Shown: one piece after another, positions 9,182-17,767 of the stretch | How positions within the stretch are numbered: the stretch's first letter is position 1 | Layout of the letters: every line of letters begins with the position of its first letter | Origin: an uncultured Chryseobacterium sp. | Lineage (GTDB): Bacteria > Bacteroidota > Bacteroidia > Flavobacteriales > Weeksellaceae | DNA: 64,000 nt | Direction: 5' to 3' | NCBI GenBank assembly: GCA_913776245.1 | Contig: CAJYLO010000023.1 | Span: forward strand, 1-64,000 | The notes under the pieces: generated by a model | Seen by the model: only the letters and a program-made list of their open reading frames with translations | What the model was told of the DNA's origin: nothing | Database searches by the model: none | Program-made: the position numbers and the translations under genes

Positions 9182-9637
9182 ATGAAATTACCATTTGCTT
9201 TTTTTTCCCTGATTCTATTTTCGTCATTCACCAATGCTCAAAATAAAGAATTCGATCAGAAGCTCGCCGACTCTCTTGGCGCAGACCAATACGGAATGAA
9301 AACCTATTATCTCGTGATTCTCAAGAAAGGAAAAGCTGAAATTACAGACAAAGTAAAAAAATCAGAATTGATGAAAGGTCATATGGAAAATATCGGAAAG
9401 CTGGCAAAAGCAGGAAAACTGATTGTCGCCGGACCAATGCAGGAGAAAAACGAAAGAGATTATTCCGGGATCTTTATTCTCGATGCGAAAACCAAAGAGG
9501 AAGCAGAAAGTTTGGTACTCACCGACCCTTCTGTCAAATCCGGAATTTTTGATGTAGAGATTTACAAATGGTACGGTTCAGCGGCTCTTCCACTCTATCT
9601 GAAATCTCACGATAAGGTGACAAAAACAAAATTCTGA
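9182..9637 (+). CDS. Exported YciI-like protein
   Basis: 151 residues. A Sec signal peptide ends around NAQ (residues 1-20). The rest resembles the YciI/YCII fold, a ferredoxin-like alpha-beta barrel: YYLVILKKGK, then MKGHMENIGKLAKAGKLIVAGPM and GIFILDAKTKEEAESLVLTDP. The HMENI segment corresponds to the conserved His region of YciI proteins. YciI-type domains occur in small enzymes and regulators of mostly unknown function. A periplasmic version is less usual than the cytosolic one but frequent in Flavobacteriia. Its stop codon overlaps the next start by one base (TGATG), so the two genes are translationally coupled. Confidence 0.8.
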   Translation: MKLPFAFFSLILFSSFTNAQNKEFDQKLADSLGADQYGMKTYYLVILKKGKAEITDKVKKSELMKGHMENIGKLAKAGKLIVAGPMQEKNERDYSGIFILDAKTKEEAESLVLTDPSVKSGIFDVEIYKWYGSAALPLYLKSHDKVTKTKF

Positions 9638-10008
9638 TGAAAATCTACAAAAGCTTTGAGGATTATTTTTCTGATTTTGATAAGGAAATTATTAAGAAAT
9701 TAGAATACATCAGAACTGAGATTAAAAATGAAATCCCGCAGGTTGAAGAATGCTTCAAATATGCGATGCCAACTTTTACTTATCAGAACAAGAACTTAAT
9801 TCATTTTGCAGCCTACAAAAACCATATCGGAATCTATCCCGGTTCAGAAGCGATTGTTATTTTTGAAAAAGAACTCAAAAATTACAAGACTTCAAAAAGT
9901 GCAATTCAGATTCCGTTGATATCGGAACTTCCGTTAGAATTAATCAGAAACATTGCAGTTTACAGAAAGTCCAAAATTCTACAAAGCACAAAAACCACTA
10001 AAAAATAG
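9637..10008 (+). CDS. DUF1801 (YdhG-like) protein
   Basis: 123 residues, cytosolic. The sequence F-x-x-Y-F-x-x-F, then EIPQVEECFKYAMPTFTYQNKNLIHFAAYKNHIGIYPG and FEKELKNYKTSKSAIQIP, is the typical pattern of the DUF1801/YdhG family. Its fold is frataxin-like; Bacillus YdhG (Fra) acts in iron delivery to iron-sulphur and haem assembly. Whether this copy handles iron is not shown. The ATG overlaps the stop of the preceding gene. A hairpin covers the stop codon. Confidence 0.8.
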   Translation: MKIYKSFEDYFSDFDKEIIKKLEYIRTEIKNEIPQVEECFKYAMPTFTYQNKNLIHFAAYKNHIGIYPGSEAIVIFEKELKNYKTSKSAIQIPLISELPLELIRNIAVYRKSKILQSTKTTKK

Positions 10009-10013
10009 TGGTT
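9991..10013 (-). terminator. Terminator of the DUF4252 operon
   Basis: An 8-bp stem AACCACTA / TAGTGGTT with loop A5 on the plus strand. Read on the minus strand it is followed by TTTTT, so it most likely ends the minus-strand operon that stops at 10025. The stem includes the stop codon of the plus-strand DUF1801 gene. Confidence 0.7.
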
Positions 10014-10024
10014 CAATTGAAAAT

Positions 10025-10549
10025 TTAGTTTCTATGAATTTTGATTTGATTTTTCTCTGTAGCGTTAATGATTTTTGAGATATCATCCGGCGTGAATTTG
10101 CCTTTCACATCCACGAAAACACTTTCTTCATTGTCATCATTAACTGTAATAATCATTCTTTTGATAATGTCTTTAGATTGCTGTGCATTGATGCTGATCA
10201 ATTGCCCTTGCTGTTTCACAGACATCCATTCTTCATAATTGTTCTTTGCAAGATATTTCTGAAACTCTGCTCTTACAGGTGTTTTGGATTTTTCTACAAT
10301 CAGAATTTTCACATCGCTGATTTTTTTGATAAGATCTATCACTTCCTGGCTTTCGCCGTCTTCTTTCAAGGCTTGTTTCACATAAGATTTGGCAAGGAAA
10401 GTCGGAACATTGATACTCACAAAAGTAGAGTTGTTCTTGAATCCCGGATTGTCAAAAAAGTCGGTGTGAACTTTATTTTGGGAAACCATACACGACTGAA
10501 GAAAGAAACCGACAATCGTCAAAATAATAAGGTATAAGAATCGTAGCAT
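10025..10549 (-). CDS. DUF4252 lipoprotein
   Basis: 174 residues. A lipoprotein signal ends in LQSC (Cys20). The body (FVSINVPTFLAK..., VKILIVEKS, FVDVKGKFTPDDISKII) matches DUF4252, a Bacteroidota family found next to ECF sigma factors; molecular role unknown. It lies 6 bases downstream of the DUF4252-DUF2807 gene and is the last gene of the operon. The body resembles the N-terminal half of that neighbour, so the two probably arose by duplication. Confidence 0.85.
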   Translation of the reverse strand: MLRFLYLIILTIVGFFLQSCMVSQNKVHTDFFDNPGFKNNSTFVSINVPTFLAKSYVKQALKEDGESQEVIDLIKKISDVKILIVEKSKTPVRAEFQKYLAKNNYEEWMSVKQQGQLISINAQQSKDIIKRMIITVNDDNEESVFVDVKGKFTPDDISKIINATEKNQIKIHRN

Positions 10550-10555
10550 AATAGT

Positions 10556-11803
10556 TTAGTTTACTGAGGTTACACTTGCGCCCGTTACTTCCTGGGCAGA
10601 TTTAGTTACTTTGGACGGATTGCCTCTGTATTGTACAGATGCTGCCGAACTTGCACTGGCGGTAATGCTTTGGGTCGTATTGACTTTCACACTGGCACCG
10701 GAAGATGCATCTACTACTGCAGACTTCGTCACGAAATCACTTGCCGAAACCGAACTTCCGCTGCTGGCACTTACTGCGCTGGATTCCGCCTTGCCGGAAA
10801 GTTTGATAGAGCTTCCGCTGCTGGCTTCCAAAGCAAGGGATTTGGTTTCAAGATTCATTTTGACACTCACGCCGGAAGCGACTTCCAGAGCAGTATTTGT
10901 AGAGATTCTGAAATCTCCGGAGACTTGAGAGCCGGATGTGCAGCTTGCAGCAAAAGCAGACTCACTCACAGGTGTCATTGTTTTAAATGAAGAACCTGAT
11001 TTTGTCACTAATTTAGACAGATTCGGGCCGTTTACAATTACTTTCAAGTTATTGAAATTAAGATTTCTGGCACCTCTGTTTCTGATAAATATTTTCAGAA
11101 CACCGTTTTCTACTTCCGTAATCACATATTGCTGTTTTTCCGGTTCTGTTTTTACCGTGACACTCTGGTTCGGAGTCTGGCTGAACTCTACATCAACGCC
11201 TGATGATGTTTCGATGCCTGTAAAAGCGGGCACATTTCTCACACTTCCAACATTGACATTGTCTGATTTAATAGTAGACACCGGATTTAATGAAGTGACA
11301 TTTTTTGTTTCAGACATCAGGTTATTGACATCATCCATAGAAATCTTTCCGTCCAGCATCATCAGCACTGAGCTGTCATCTGACATAATGTTAAGGATCA
11401 GGTTATCCATCACATTGGCCGTAATATCCTGAGCCATAAACTTGATCTTCGCATCTTTACTGTTTACAGTTACCAGCTCTTCATACTTCATATTTTTAAG
11501 TGATGCGGCAATATCTTTCTCGATCTTTCCTTCGTTGATAATCGGATTCTTAGATGTTCCGGATTTCTCAAGAACTAGCATTTTCAGTCCGTTTACTTTG
11601 CCTAAAAGCGGCTGGATCTTCCCTAGTTCTTCATCATCTATTTTAAGATTATTCAATAATTTGAACATAGGTTTCGCAATCTTGATAGAGGTCACACCTT
11701 CGGTGTCCTGATATTTATCAAAGAGCTTATTGAGTTCTTCTGTCTGTCCGAAAATATTAGTAGACAGGAGAAATAATACGATTAATAATGCTATTTTTTT
11801 CAT
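10556..11803 (-). CDS. Secreted DUF4252-DUF2807 fusion protein
   Basis: 415 residues with a Sec signal peptide (ends NIFGQ). Residues ~20-165 are a DUF4252 domain (TSIKIAKPMFKLL, GLKMLVLEKSG, LMMLDGKISMDDVNNLM). Residues ~185-415 are a DUF2807 head-GIN region: FTGIETSSGVDVEFSQ, then a long right-handed beta-helix-like stretch of short repeats rich in Ser/Ala/Gly (SGSSIKLSG, SSGSSVSASD, SSGASVKVN). DUF2807 proteins are thought to be surface or periplasmic, with no known activity. The ECF sigma factor and membrane protein upstream suggest a stress-responsive envelope function. Confidence 0.87.
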   Translation of the reverse strand: MKKIALLIVLFLLSTNIFGQTEELNKLFDKYQDTEGVTSIKIAKPMFKLLNNLKIDDEELGKIQPLLGKVNGLKMLVLEKSGTSKNPIINEGKIEKDIAASLKNMKYEELVTVNSKDAKIKFMAQDITANVMDNLILNIMSDDSSVLMMLDGKISMDDVNNLMSETKNVTSLNPVSTIKSDNVNVGSVRNVPAFTGIETSSGVDVEFSQTPNQSVTVKTEPEKQQYVITEVENGVLKIFIRNRGARNLNFNNLKVIVNGPNLSKLVTKSGSSFKTMTPVSESAFAASCTSGSQVSGDFRISTNTALEVASGVSVKMNLETKSLALEASSGSSIKLSGKAESSAVSASSGSSVSASDFVTKSAVVDASSGASVKVNTTQSITASASSAASVQYRGNPSKVTKSAQEVTGASVTSVN

Positions 11804-11829
11804 AAGTAATTTCTAATTGGTTTAAGGTC

Positions 11830-11846
11830 TTTCCGTTGGACGGAAA
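11830..11846 (-). other. Perfect short palindrome in the leader of the DUF4252-DUF2807 gene
   Basis: TTTCCGT-TGG-ACGGAAA: a 7-bp perfect stem with a 3-base loop, 27 bases upstream of the ATG, with no T tract. It could be an operator, a leader hairpin that moderates downstream expression, or a processing site. Confidence 0.4.
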
Positions 11847-11918
11847 TCATTTCGGATTGGCAATGCGTTTAGTACTATTTCAGATTCGTTGATTGCTTTT
11901 CCGTCTGTTTTTTATAAT

Positions 11919-12641
11919 TTAAAAATTCAGAATCTTGTATAAATCTACCTGACTCTGTGCAGATTCTGCGTGATTTATGGTTTGTGTAACGTTACTTGCA
12001 AAATAATTAAAAGTGTCCTCTGTTACCGCAATTGCTTCCTGCTCGCTGTAGACAGGCTTGCCATTGATGATCACATAATTCGGGTTATAATCCGAATCCG
12101 TGGCTACTTTTGGCTGGTTTTGATTATCTGTATCAATTTGTTTTGGCTGATGAACAAATTGCGTTTTTGATTTCTGATGTTGAGTTAATATTTTTACTTC
12201 TTTACCGGCTTTTTCCTGTCCGGAATTATTCTGAGCCAGAACCTCTGACGGATTTTCTGTTCCACTGTCCGGAGTGACTTCAATGGGCTCAGCCGGCATT
12301 GACTTGTTAGTATGTCTGGCCATCTGTGGCTCTAAAGTTTCCGGATTATTAAACATCCAGACTCCGCTGATTCCCATTAGCAAAATCAAACTCGCAGCCA
12401 TCCAATATTGTGAATATGTTTTCTTCCTTGTAACTGGCATCGGAATGATCTTCGGCTCTTCCGTTTTTTTCAGAAAATCCTCGAAATTAAGATCCATTTT
12501 TTCTTTTTTCTCTTCTTTAAGAAAAGAGAAGTACGGGTTGTTGCTTTCGTTTTTCAGGAACAAATCTTCTTCAGGCGTCAGCTCTTCGCCTTCGAAGAAT
12601 CTAGATTCCCAATCCTTGTATCTGTCGGTTTTCATACGCAT
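11919..12641 (-). CDS. Single-pass membrane protein, putative anti-sigma factor
   Basis: 240 residues. The cytosolic N-terminus (1-78) contains WESRFFEGEELTPEED and FLKNESNNPYFSFL, as in Bacteroidota proteins paired with ECF sigma factors. One TM helix lies at ~79-97. The periplasmic part is Pro/Glu/Gln-rich and low in structure (to ~190), then VIINGKPVYSEQEAIAV. The start overlaps the 3' end of the sigma gene by 41 bases (35 if M3 is used), so translation is coupled. The topology and coupling suggest an anti-sigma factor, though no zinc-binding ASD or FecR motif is visible. Confidence 0.75.
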   Translation of the reverse strand: MRMKTDRYKDWESRFFEGEELTPEEDLFLKNESNNPYFSFLKEEKKEKMDLNFEDFLKKTEEPKIIPMPVTRKKTYSQYWMAASLILLMGISGVWMFNNPETLEPQMARHTNKSMPAEPIEVTPDSGTENPSEVLAQNNSGQEKAGKEVKILTQHQKSKTQFVHQPKQIDTDNQNQPKVATDSDYNPNYVIINGKPVYSEQEAIAVTEDTFNYFASNVTQTINHAESAQSQVDLYKILNF

Positions 12642-13119
12642 AAAGCTTGTTTATTGACTCTTTCACTTTTTGTCTGGCTCTCATCAGATTCACGCGGACC
12701 GCATTTTCTTCCATTTCCATAATCTGTGAAATCTCCGAAATTTCATATTCTTCGACATCTTTCAAGTGAATGACCATTTTTTGTTTTTCAGGCAGCTGGT
12801 TGATAAATCCCAGAATCTGCTCTTTCATATTATTCGTTTCTATCTGATAAAGCTCTGACTGGTGCCTCGTCTGGCTTGCAAACCCGAGTTTGACCTCGTG
12901 ATGCTTCAGCCGGTTCAGGCATTCGTTTTTGACACTTCTTAATGCAAAACTTTTCAGATTTTCAATGACGAGAAGTTCTTCTTTTCTTTGCCAGAACTTC
13001 ATCATCAGGTCCATTACCACATCTTCGGCTTCATCTGCACTCATCAGAAATTTTTTCGCAAAACGGAACATCTCATCTTTGAGAATAAATACCGTTTGTT
13101 TAAAGATTTCCTGAGTCAT
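12601..13119 (-). CDS. ECF-type RNA polymerase sigma factor
   Basis: 172 residues. Region 2 (~12-80) contains FAKKFLMSADEAEDVVMDLMMKFW, with the DAED/V pattern that contacts the -10 element. Region 4 (~110-165) contains INQLPEKQKMVIHLKDVEEYEISEISQIMEM, then AVRVNLMRARQKVKE, a helix-turn-helix. There is no sigma region 1 or 3, as expected for ECF factors. It heads the operon 13119-10025. Regulation is probably by the overlapping downstream membrane protein. Target promoters are unknown; in Bacteroidota such factors often regulate their own operon. Confidence 0.93.
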   Translation of the reverse strand: MTQEIFKQTVFILKDEMFRFAKKFLMSADEAEDVVMDLMMKFWQRKEELLVIENLKSFALRSVKNECLNRLKHHEVKLGFASQTRHQSELYQIETNNMKEQILGFINQLPEKQKMVIHLKDVEEYEISEISQIMEMEENAVRVNLMRARQKVKESINKLYAYENRQIQGLGI

Positions 13120-13225
13120 AGATTTTCAGTTTAATGTTTTGGTCTCAAATTTTTAGTTTTGAAAACCCTTGGATTCCTGGTCGTTTAAAGATAAGACATT
13201 TGCCTGTTATGTTTTATTACATCTA

Positions 13226-13260
13226 AAATAAAAAAAGAACCTTAATATTTATTAAGATTC
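13226..13260 (-). terminator. Terminator-like hairpin downstream of the serine hydrolase
   Basis: On the minus strand GAATCTTAAT - AAAT - ATTAAGGTTC forms a 10-bp stem (one U-G pair that is only stable in minus-strand RNA), followed by T7ATTTT. It lies about 190 bases after the hydrolase stop. The rest of the 333-bp gap 13120-13452 holds the mosaic element at 13348-13420 and otherwise AT-rich DNA with no clear promoter match. Confidence 0.7.
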
Positions 13261-13347
13261 TGATTATCAATTTATTATTTTTTATAATATTTTTAGGTTT
13301 TCGCCGTTAATTGTATTTTTATTACAATTTGTTTTTATTTTGAAACT

Positions 13348-13420
13348 GCGCCCCGACTTGAGTGGACTCTTCGGCAAGTTCAGAGTGACAAGCGGAAACG
13401 GAAGGCGGATAAAGGCGCCC
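13348..13420 (+). repeat. Mosaic intergenic palindromic element, family B copy 1 (short)
   Basis: Ends match 29521-29641: a 5' part CCCGACTTGAGTGGA and a 3' part AAGCGGAAACGGAAGGCGGAtAAAGG. The terminal 5-bp stem is GCGCC (13348-13352) with GGCGC (13414-13418). In the other copy it is GCAGC with GCTGC, two compensatory changes. The centre is a small hairpin, ACTCT (13366-13370) / AGAGT (13382-13386), reading CTTCGGCAAGTTCAGAGTGACA. That is a variant of the common REP-like word CTTCGACAAGCTCAG. It lies 32 bases after the hydrolase stop, on the opposite strand to the gene. Confidence 0.75.
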
Positions 13421-13452
13421 CAAACCTAACAAAGTGGTTCGAAGTAATAATT

Positions 13453-14712
13453 CTACAATTCTCCGTTTCCGGCAGATGCCGAATCTTTTTCACTTGTTCC
13501 TTTAGGATTCATTGTTTTATTGAGCTTTTCCATCTCAAAAGGAAAATCTTCAAACAATCCTGATAATGCCAGCGCAGAATAAACCCTTTGTGAATACTTG
13601 TTCCCGATTGCAACGATAGTAACTTTTGACTTGAGAAGGTGCGCGAAAACGGAATTAGTTCCGTGCCACCAGCCATTATGATACGTCAGCTTTTCGCCGT
13701 TATCAAATTCCTTCATCCGGAAGCCCAGGCCATAATTGTTGATTCCTCTTTTCTCATTACTGTAAGGTTCGAAAATCTTGCTTGCCAGTTCCGGTCTCAG
13801 GAAATCTTTTGAAAACAGCGCTACTGAAAAATTCATCAGATCTCTTGGCGTGGTGTAGACATTTTTATCACCATAAATAAGATCCAGCCTGTCTAACGGA
13901 TATAATCTGTATCCGCTGAAAAATGACTGAGCGGCGGTAGGAATATCTTTTTTCTGAAATATAAAAGAGTGGTTCATTTTCAGCGGCTTGAAAAGAATCT
14001 CCTGCATAGCCTGCGGAAATGGTGTTGCCGTAACTTTCTCAATTATCAGAGCCAGCATCGCAAAGTTGGTATTGCAATACATAAAGCCTGTGTTGGACAT
14101 TCTTGCCAGTTCCGGCTTATATTTGATGAGCATATCCAGCACATCCTGATTGGTGAGAAACTCTTTTTTTAATTCTTCCGGTGCCGGTTTTATACTCTGG
14201 TCAAAATGCTCGTACTTCGGAAGCCCGCTTCTCTGGGAAAGCAGGCTGAAAACGGTAATATCTTTATACGGAAACTTTGGGAAAAACTTTGTTATATTAT
14301 CTTCCATTTTCAGTTTTCCGGCCTCAATCAGCTTTAAGACAGCCATTGCGGTCATTGTCTTACTGACGGAAGCTACGTGAAGCGGTGTGTTTTCATCAAT
14401 TGGCATTTGCTTATTTTCTCTGCCAAATCCCCGGTATTTTTCGAAAACGATTTTATTGCCTTTTGCAATGAGAACACCACCACTCAGGTCGCCCTGTTCC
14501 CATACTTTCTGATAATAGTTATTGATAACCGGTAAAATAGTCGACTCATTGGCAAGCGTAGATTCGGATGTGGTAAACACTTTTGTAAGATCTACATTAC
14601 CGTAATTGGGAAGTTTGGACTGATAAGATTCAGCAGATTCTTGTTTTTCTTTTTTGCAGGAATAAGTGCAAATAACTGCTAAACCAACAGTGACTATTTT
14701 TCTAAAATTCAT
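13453..14712 (-). CDS. Serine hydrolase lipoprotein of the class C beta-lactamase family
   Basis: 419 residues. The lipoprotein signal has its Cys at 19 (CTYSCKK). The catalytic triad motifs of the AmpC/DD-peptidase/esterase fold are present: SxxK at S115-K118 (ASVSKTM), YxN at Y212-N214 (MYCNTNF), and the KTG-equivalent H345-N-G347 (YHNG). Replacement of KTG by HxG is typical of the esterase/peptidase-like members rather than true beta-lactamases, so a cell-wall or ester hydrolase in the periplasm or outer membrane is likelier than antibiotic resistance. The C-terminal ~35 residues are polar and low in complexity. Monocistronic. Confidence 0.88.
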   Translation of the reverse strand: MNFRKIVTVGLAVICTYSCKKEKQESAESYQSKLPNYGNVDLTKVFTTSESTLANESTILPVINNYYQKVWEQGDLSGGVLIAKGNKIVFEKYRGFGRENKQMPIDENTPLHVASVSKTMTAMAVLKLIEAGKLKMEDNITKFFPKFPYKDITVFSLLSQRSGLPKYEHFDQSIKPAPEELKKEFLTNQDVLDMLIKYKPELARMSNTGFMYCNTNFAMLALIIEKVTATPFPQAMQEILFKPLKMNHSFIFQKKDIPTAAQSFFSGYRLYPLDRLDLIYGDKNVYTTPRDLMNFSVALFSKDFLRPELASKIFEPYSNEKRGINNYGLGFRMKEFDNGEKLTYHNGWWHGTNSVFAHLLKSKVTIVAIGNKYSQRVYSALALSGLFEDFPFEMEKLNKTMNPKGTSEKDSASAGNGEL

Positions 14713-14853
14713 TTTTTAACCAGCTTCTAAGGAAGCGCAATTTAACATAAAATGAGTTTTTAGCAGACAACTATTATCTTAAGAATTGTTAAATGTGGAG
14801 AAAAAAATCTTTCAAAAAATGGCTTAATGAAAGTAAATATTACTAATTTAAAA

Positions 14854-16221
14854 TTATTGTTTGATGAACTTCTTGGTTATTGTATTACCAGACTTTGAAA
14901 TTGCTGTTATGATATAATTTCCTTTTTCTAGATCAGAAACATTAATTTTTGAAATTGAAGTTTTGTTTCGTTTTATCAATTTTCCTGAAGAATCTATGAT
15001 GATAATATTTGAAAGTTCATCTGAAAAGTTAATAATATCCTTCGCAGGATTCGGATATATTGTTAATTCACTTTTACTAACATCCGCGACTGACAATCCG
15101 CAATTTATATTGTACGTTGCTATTGTATCTTTTTGCCAGTCGGGATAGTTTTCACTTGCTGTAGGATTATCAACTTGGATGCAAGTCAGGTTTGGATTAT
15201 TGGTTGCTCGGAAAAATGAAATCAAATTATTTGTTCCGTTCTTAATATTAAGACTATTTAGTTCATTATCACTAACTCTGATAAAAGTTAGACCAGAATT
15301 TTTGCTTAAGTCTAAAGTTGTTAACTTATTTCCCCAACAAGAAAATTGTGTCAATGAAGTATTGTTAGTGACATCCAAATTTGTTATTTGATTTCCTCCG
15401 CAAAAAAATGTTTGTAAAAGTATATTTTTGCTTACATCCAAACTAGTTATACTATTATTAACTACAGAAAGATATGTCAAAGCAGTATTTTTACTTACAT
15501 CTAATGTTGTTATCGATGGATTATCAAAAACTTGTAAAATCTGTAGATTAACATTTTTACTAACATCTAAGTTGCTCAATTGAGTTGCACCGCAATAAAA
15601 CTCATTCAAATCTACATTTTGGCTTAAATCGATATTTGATATTTGAGTTCCTCCAATGTCTAAAAATTTCAGCGATTTGTTTTGAGTCAAATCTAAAGAA
15701 GTTAAAGCTGTGCTAGAAGAATATAAAAGCTCTAGATTCGTATTATGACTAACATCAAGATTATCTAAGAATTGATTGTGAGAAGAATATAAAGTTTTTA
15801 ATGCTAAATTATTGCTTATGTCTATAAAAGTCAGTCTGTTACTACCACACAATAACTCTGTTAGTTCTAAACATTGGCTAACTTGTATATCTTGAATACC
15901 TGAACCATTACAGTTTACTTTTTTTAATTTCTCGTTATAGAATAAGTTTAAATAACTGAAATTGTTAGAATAGCAGATTAATTCTGTAATATTTTTAAAA
16001 TTTTCAATTCCCTTCAAGCTTGTAATATTCCTGCTGTTACAATCAATTGTTCCAGTAAAAGCTTCCGCTTCAGAAATTTGTATTTCACTATCTCCATTAG
16101 TATTTATGTTTGCATTTCCAACCAAATATGCTTTAAAATTAGAATCATAGAATTCTACATTCTGAGCGTTCAGCGAAACATTTAAAATAAATAAAATTGA
16201 AAGGTGTAGTAATTTTTTCAT
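14854..16221 (-). CDS. Secreted leucine-rich-repeat protein with T9SS sorting domain
   Basis: 455 residues from ATG 16221, which begins a clear signal peptide (MKKLLHLSILFILNVSLNAQ). The longer in-frame form starting at 16266 would put 15 residues before it and overlap the upstream gene, so it is not used. The body holds ~12 repeats of about 21 residues with the pattern L-D-V-S-x-N-x-x-L-x-x-L-x-x-x-x-N-x-I-T, often with Cys at the strand position (e.g. FYCGATQL, FFCGGNQI, FSCWGNKL). A T9SS type A domain follows (ELTIYPNPAKDIINFS, ... KKFIKQ). The repeats differ from those in the LRR protein at 2539-4173, which are of the 23-residue type. Surface-exposed; partner unknown. Confidence 0.9.
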   Translation of the reverse strand: MKKLLHLSILFILNVSLNAQNVEFYDSNFKAYLVGNANINTNGDSEIQISEAEAFTGTIDCNSRNITSLKGIENFKNITELICYSNNFSYLNLFYNEKLKKVNCNGSGIQDIQVSQCLELTELLCGSNRLTFIDISNNLALKTLYSSHNQFLDNLDVSHNTNLELLYSSSTALTSLDLTQNKSLKFLDIGGTQISNIDLSQNVDLNEFYCGATQLSNLDVSKNVNLQILQVFDNPSITTLDVSKNTALTYLSVVNNSITSLDVSKNILLQTFFCGGNQITNLDVTNNTSLTQFSCWGNKLTTLDLSKNSGLTFIRVSDNELNSLNIKNGTNNLISFFRATNNPNLTCIQVDNPTASENYPDWQKDTIATYNINCGLSVADVSKSELTIYPNPAKDIINFSDELSNIIIIDSSGKLIKRNKTSISKINVSDLEKGNYIITAISKSGNTITKKFIKQ

Positions 16222-16246
16222 TATTAGTTTTTTTGTAAAGATAAAA

Positions 16247-17179
16247 TTAATTTCCAAAATTTTCAAGAATCTTATCTACAATAATTTGCGCCAATTTAAT
16301 TTTACTTTGCTGTGTCCAGCCAGCAATATGCGGTGTAATAATCAATTTTTCAGAACCTAATAAATATTTTAAATCCTGATTTTCTGTTTCGATATTTTCG
16401 AATGATGACTTTTCGTATTCCAAAACATCCAGGCAAGCGCCTAAAATTTTTCCCGACTGAATCGCTTCTACTAAAGCTTTAGTTTTCACATTTTTTCCAC
16501 GAGCCGTGTTGACGAAATAAAAATTTTTCTCCATTTTAGAAATGAATTCTTCATCGATCAAATAATTCGTTTCCTCCGTCAACGGAATATGAAGACTCAG
16601 AATATCGGCTCTTTTCTGAAGTTCTTCCAATGTAACCTGCGTTGCAAATTTATCCGAAAGATTTTGCAAAATATCGTAAAAAATAACCTCAACGCCAAAA
16701 CCAGAAAGTCGCTTTGCTGTTGCTCTTCCCATATTGCCGTAACCAATGATCCCGAATGTTTTTCCCAGCAATTCATCGCCTCGGTTTTCTTCACGTTTCC
16801 AGATTCCGTTTTTGACCTCATTCGATGCAATGAATAACCTATTCATCAGAATCAACAACATCCCGACAACGTGTTCCGCTACAGAATCCCGGTTTCCTTC
16901 CGGCGAATTGATCAGTTTAATCCCAAGTTGATGAGCTGTTTCCACATCAATATTTTCCATTCCGGCGCCTACTCTTGCGATGAATTTGAGATGGGACGCT
17001 TTGGTCAGAAAATTTTTGTCCAATGGAATTCGGCTTCTGATAATAATGCCTTCATAATTATGGATTTTTTCTAAAATCTCATCGTAACCGGAAGTATAAT
17101 CGGCATCGAAAACAAAACCTTTATCAAAAAGCTGTTCTTCTATCAGCGGATGATTGGTATCTAATAATAAAATCCGCAT
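16247..17179 (-). CDS. D-2-hydroxyacid dehydrogenase (PGDH-like)
   Basis: 310 residues from MRILLLDTNHP (ATG 17179); an ATG at 17197 would add six residues. NAD-binding motif GYGNMG (~146-151). Catalytic Arg227 (NTARGKNV), Glu256 and His284 (TPHIAGW) are in place, with the Arg-Glu spacing of E. coli SerA (29 residues). The ACT regulatory domain of full-length 3-phosphoglycerate dehydrogenase is absent. It oxidises or reduces a 2-hydroxy acid with NAD(H); 3-phosphoglycerate (serine synthesis), glycerate or hydroxypyruvate are possible. No serC neighbour. Cytosolic. Confidence 0.88.
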   Translation of the reverse strand: MRILLLDTNHPLIEEQLFDKGFVFDADYTSGYDEILEKIHNYEGIIIRSRIPLDKNFLTKASHLKFIARVGAGMENIDVETAHQLGIKLINSPEGNRDSVAEHVVGMLLILMNRLFIASNEVKNGIWKREENRGDELLGKTFGIIGYGNMGRATAKRLSGFGVEVIFYDILQNLSDKFATQVTLEELQKRADILSLHIPLTEETNYLIDEEFISKMEKNFYFVNTARGKNVKTKALVEAIQSGKILGACLDVLEYEKSSFENIETENQDLKYLLGSEKLIITPHIAGWTQQSKIKLAQIIVDKILENFGN

Positions 17180-17239
17180 AACTTGATTATAATTCATAAT
17201 TGATAAAAAAGAAACGGAAGAAAATTCTTCCGTTATTAA

Positions 17240-17767
17240 TTAAATTTCGATTTCTCCCGCAAATAATTTTTTCAGTTCAATAGAATCCGCTGGTTTCATT
17301 CTTCCGGAAAGGATCAATGATAATTCTTTTCTTCTGAGTGCAGCATCAAAACGTTTTTTCTCTTCTTCGGTTTCCGGTTCCAGCGCAGGAATCGGAATCG
17401 GGCGATTGAACTCATCCACAGCGACAAAAGTATAAATTCCTTCGTTGGTATGGATCTTTGTCTGGTTGATAGGATCATCCAGCCAAACATCTACATAAAT
17501 CTCCATTGATGTTCCGAATGCTCTGGAAACTTTAGACTCCAGCACTACAATTCCACCTTCCGGAATCGGATGATTAAATGACACGTGATTTACAGAAGCG
17601 GTCACCACTCTTCTTTCACAATGCCTTGTCGCAGAAATAGACGCTGCTCTGTCCATTCTTGACAACAGCTCGCCTCCGAAAAGATTTCTTAATGAATTGG
17701 TTTCGTTAGGAAGGACGATGTTCGTCATTACCGTAAGGCTATCTGCTGGTTTTTTGGATTTTTGCAT
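17240..17767 (-). CDS. Acyl-CoA thioesterase, hotdog fold (YciA/BACH type)
   Basis: 175 residues. The sequence ETNSLRNLFGGELLSRMDRAASISATRHC, then VVTASVNHVSFNHPI and GTSMEIYVDVWLDD, is characteristic of the YciA/ACOT7 family, with Asn-x-x-Gly-Gly and the acidic catalytic residue in the LSRMD helix. It hydrolyses fatty acyl-CoA to free acid and CoA in the cytosol. It overlaps the 3' end of the upstream HU-like gene by 29 bases, so they are co-transcribed and translationally coupled, although no functional link is known. Confidence 0.9.
   Translation of the reverse strand: MQKSKKPADSLTVMTNIVLPNETNSLRNLFGGELLSRMDRAASISATRHCERRVVTASVNHVSFNHPIPEGGIVVLESKVSRAFGTSMEIYVDVWLDDPINQTKIHTNEGIYTFVAVDEFNRPIPIPALEPETEEEKKRFDAALRRKELSLILSGRMKPADSIELKKLFAGEIEI

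Noticed and set aside
10611-11711. Several plus-strand open frames across the DUF4252-DUF2807 gene
   Set aside because: Antisense shadows of Ser/Ala-rich coding sequence; the minus-strand protein has two recognisable domains and a signal peptide.
13453-14712. Serine hydrolase as an antibiotic-resistance beta-lactamase
   Set aside because: It has HxG in place of KTG and a lipoprotein anchor; the esterase/peptidase branch fits better.
15400-15850. Apparent tandem DNA repeats
   Set aside because: They are the degenerate 21-residue LRR units of the coding sequence, not a CRISPR or satellite array.
16222-16266. Upstream start of the LRR gene
   Set aside because: Would overlap the upstream dehydrogenase gene and place 15 residues in front of an intact signal peptide.
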